Below are positions 13,742 to 15,622 of a stretch of 15,622 nucleotides of DNA, piece after piece. The stretch is from Puniceispirillum sp965657105. Lineage in GTDB: Bacteria > Pseudomonadota > Alphaproteobacteria > Puniceispirillales > Puniceispirillaceae. The notes below the pieces were generated by a model that saw only the letters and a program-made list of their open reading frames with translations, was not told the origin of the DNA and made no database searches. Numbering within the stretch: position 1 is the first letter of the stretch; the number at the start of each line of letters is the position of its first letter. The DNA lies in assembly GCF_965657105.1 (NCBI RefSeq), contig NZ_CBFHNB010000056.1, positions 1 through 15,622 of the forward strand. The letters run 5' to 3'. A program made the position numbers and the translations under genes.

Positions 13742-14845
13742 ATGGTGCCAATCCTCGAAATCAAGAATCTGTTCAAAAATTATGGATCGTTGAATATTCT
13801 TAATGATGTCAATGTATCAATCGGGTCAGGTGACTTCCTGGTGCTTGTTGGCCCATCAGGTTGCGGTAAATCTACGTTGCTGAACTGTATTGCCGGTCTT
13901 GAACCGATCAGCGGCGGATCGATTGAAATTGGCGGTCAGGACATGACGCATGTCAGCCCGAAAGATCGTAATATTGCCATGGTGTTTCAATCCTACGCGC
14001 TTTACCCAACTATGACGGTTGCCAAGAATATCACCTTTGGCATGAAGGTACGTGGTGTCGAAAAGGCAGAGCAGGATATCAAGCTGGCCGAGGTAGCGCG
14101 GCAGTTGCAGATCGAACCATTACTAAGTCGTCGTCCGGCGCAGCTTTCCGGTGGCCAGCGTCAGCGTGTTGCCATGGGACGTGCGCTTGTACGCGATCCA
14201 AAGCTGTTTTTGTTTGATGAGCCTTTATCCAATCTGGACGCAAAATTACGCGTCGAGATGCGCACCGAAATCAAGAAACTTCACCAGAATCTTGAAGCAT
14301 CAATGGTCTATGTGACGCATGACCAGATCGAAGCCATGACATTGGCCACCAAGATTGTCGTCATGAAAGGTGGTGTGGTTCAGCAGATCGGCACGCCAGC
14401 CGAAATCTATAGCAAACCAGCCAATCTGTTTGTTGCAGATTTCATGGGATCGCCAGCGATGAATCTGATTCCTGCCAAGGCTAAGAAAAACGGTTCCGGC
14501 TACAATGTTATCATCGAGCGGGCGGGAGGCGAGCCACTAGTTCTGCATGAAAAGCGGACGAAAAAACTACCCGCCAATGTCGTGGTTGGACTGCGGCCAG
14601 AAGATATCGGTGATGCGCAATATCGCAAAGGGCGTGATCTGCATGTTTCATCATGTCAGGTTGATGTTGTTGAGCCAGCTGGTGCCGATACTTTTGTGCT
14701 GATGTCGCTGGGTGGCAAGGAAGTCACAGCGCGGCTACATGCCGAAACGGCAGCCACAGCCGGTACGGATATGGAATTTGCCTTTGATATGAAAAAGCTG
14801 TCTTATTTTGATGCCGATACCGGCTCGCGTCTGGAATTAGGGTAA
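13742..14845 (+). CDS. Sugar ABC transporter ATP-binding protein (MalK/UgpC family)
   Basis: A 367-aa ATPase that powers the sugar importer. The nucleotide-binding domain has Walker A GPSGCGKST (37-45), the Q-loop at Gln83, the signature LSGGQRQ (135-141), Walker B LFLFDEP with Glu160, the D-loop SNLD and the switch His193 (VTHDQ). A MalK-type regulatory C-terminal domain follows from about residue 240, with the characteristic GLRPEDI segment (TOBE/MOP-like fold), where regulatory partners can dock in other systems. The length is typical of MalK/UgpC (360-370). It begins five bases after the permease stop. A hairpin with a poor T-tract overlaps its stop codon. Family members often serve several importers, so sugar specificity rests on the binding protein. 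Confidence 0.93.
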   Translation: MVPILEIKNLFKNYGSLNILNDVNVSIGSGDFLVLVGPSGCGKSTLLNCIAGLEPISGGSIEIGGQDMTHVSPKDRNIAMVFQSYALYPTMTVAKNITFGMKVRGVEKAEQDIKLAEVARQLQIEPLLSRRPAQLSGGQRQRVAMGRALVRDPKLFLFDEPLSNLDAKLRVEMRTEIKKLHQNLEASMVYVTHDQIEAMTLATKIVVMKGGVVQQIGTPAEIYSKPANLFVADFMGSPAMNLIPAKAKKNGSGYNVIIERAGGEPLVLHEKRTKKLPANVVVGLRPEDIGDAQYRKGRDLHVSSCQVDVVEPAGADTFVLMSLGGKEVTARLHAETAATAGTDMEFAFDMKKLSYFDADTGSRLELG

Positions 14846-14864
14846 AAGCGTTTGCTGACGCTTT
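14845..14864 (+). terminator. Weak terminator-like hairpin after the ATPase gene
   Basis: AAAGCGT (14845-14851) pairs perfectly with ACGCTTT (14858-14864) around a 6-nt loop and is followed by ATTTGATG, a poor T-tract. The stem begins at the last base of the TAA stop. It may be a weak terminator or processing hairpin before the glucokinase gene. The rest of the spacer to 15024 shows nothing I recognise. Confidence 0.45.
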
Positions 14865-15024
14865 ATTTGATGTCTCTGACTATGGACGTAGATAGGGTGA
14901 ACACAGTATCATGCGTCTGAAACATTATTTCGACCAAACATAGGCCGTTGCCTGTGGGTGTCTGGGCTCTAGCTATATGACGTGGCCTTGGGGCTAGGTT
15001 GTGCATAGGGTGAGACAAAGCAGA

Positions 15025-15622
15025 ATGAGTTTACTGGTTGCAGATATCGGCGGCACAAATGTGCGCTTTGGCGTGGCTGCCGATGCCACTTCGCCGCTGG
15101 CGCATGTGCGGATCATGACATGTGCATCATACCCGACCTTTGCCGATGCGATTGCCGCGTTTCTGGCACCACTAGATGTTTCGATCAGCTATATTTCGGT
15201 TGCTGTTGCCGGGCCGGTGAATGACGATCTTGTTGATGTGACGAATAATCATTGGGCGTTTGACAAGGGGGCTTTGATGCAGGCACTTGGCGTTGATGGC
15301 ATTCTGGTCATTAATGACTTTACCGCCCAAGCGCTTGCGCAAAGTGATCCTACGGCAAATGGCAATGTGCAGATTTGTGCAGGTGTGTCTGACCCGAAGG
15401 CACCTTTATTGGTGATCGGGCCAGGTACCGGCCTTGGGGTTTCGGCCTTAATCCCCGCAGATGGTGATTTTGTGCCAATCGAAGGTGAAGGCGGACATGT
15501 ATCTTTTGCGCCGCGTACAGCAGATGAAATAGCCCTATTGGCGTTTTTGAACCAGACCATGCCGCATGTCTCGGCTGAGCGGGTCGTTAGTGGATCGGGG
15601 CTGGAAAATGTTTATGCGTTCA
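15025..15622 (+). CDS. glk: Glucokinase, 5' part (truncated by window end)
   Basis: The open frame runs from the ATG at 15025 to the window end (199 codons of an expected ~320). It encodes a glucokinase of the bacterial Glk (non-ROK) group, which phosphorylates cytoplasmic glucose with ATP. Seen: phosphate-binding ADIGGTNVRFG (6-16), VAGPV, INDFTAQA with the predicted catalytic Asp98, the second phosphate loop GPGTGLGVS (132-140), and EGEGGHVSFAP (153-163) with the sugar-contacting Glu-Gly-Gly-His region, then ERVVSGSGLENVY. The ribosome-binding site is weak. It lies 179 bases downstream of the sugar ABC ATPase gene on the same strand and supports glucose as the transported sugar. Edd/eda or zwf genes may follow beyond the window, as in pseudomonad clusters; this is a guess. 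Confidence 0.92.
   Translation, partial: MSLLVADIGGTNVRFGVAADATSPLAHVRIMTCASYPTFADAIAAFLAPLDVSISYISVAVAGPVNDDLVDVTNNHWAFDKGALMQALGVDGILVINDFTAQALAQSDPTANGNVQICAGVSDPKAPLLVIGPGTGLGVSALIPADGDFVPIEGEGGHVSFAPRTADEIALLAFLNQTMPHVSAERVVSGSGLENVYAF

Noticed and set aside
15249..15560. Minus-strand 103-codon open frame
   Set aside because: Antisense shadow of the glucokinase gene, which is intact to the window end with all key motifs.

Overview
This 15.6 kb window looks like the chromosome of a marine-type alphaproteobacterium of moderate GC. The protein repertoire (DinB with an N-terminal CxxC ribbon, CoxG/XdhC/MocA molybdo-hydroxylase accessories, a GtsABC-type glucose importer next to an OmpR/EnvZ-type pair) would fit a SAR116 or Rhodospirillales-like lineage. 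That placement is inference from gene style only. I recognise no rRNA, tRNA, CRISPR array, prophage or insertion sequence.

Left part, minus strand (about 2312 down to 63): a thiamin-salvage operon. A promoter-like pair leads into a clear TPP riboswitch (about 2195-2276). An 8-bp hairpin (2143-2175) that can hide the ribosome-binding site comes next, then a ThiY/NMT1-like periplasmic pyrimidine-binding protein, then a TenA-family protein overlapping it by one base, then a second TenA paralogue that has lost about 119 central residues in frame. The intact-length TenA has Asn and Ser where the family normally has its active-site Asp and Cys. The operon may therefore carry no classical TenA thiaminase. 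The ThiXZ transporter partners are not in the window and may lie beyond the left edge.

Middle-left (2429-5965): a possible 35-residue remnant ORF, then a minus-strand pair dinB (DNA polymerase IV) and a TauE/SafE-type permease, coupled by an ATGA overlap. A plus-strand glutaryl-CoA dehydrogenase gene follows, separated from dinB by a region with a perfect 16-bp tandem repeat.

Middle (6026-8212): mocA (MPT cytidylyltransferase) and xdhC, overlapping by 4 bases on the minus strand, diverge from a plus-strand coxG-like gene. These are maturation factors for xanthine/CO-dehydrogenase-type enzymes, but no catalytic subunits lie in the window.

Right part (8259-15622): a minus-strand histidine kinase/response regulator pair diverges from a plus-strand sugar ABC operon: binding protein, two permeases, MalK-type ATPase, then glucokinase (cut by the window end). 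The arrangement resembles the GltR/GtrS-gts-glk glucose uptake system of pseudomonads, so the operon probably imports glucose or a related aldose and phosphorylates it in the cytoplasm. The 225-bp divergent region carries six GTAAC-like boxes in helical phase (intervals 22, 22, 10, 20, 10), a strong candidate operator array for the response regulator. A strong hairpin with a T-rich tail between the binding protein and permease genes probably sets their expression ratio.
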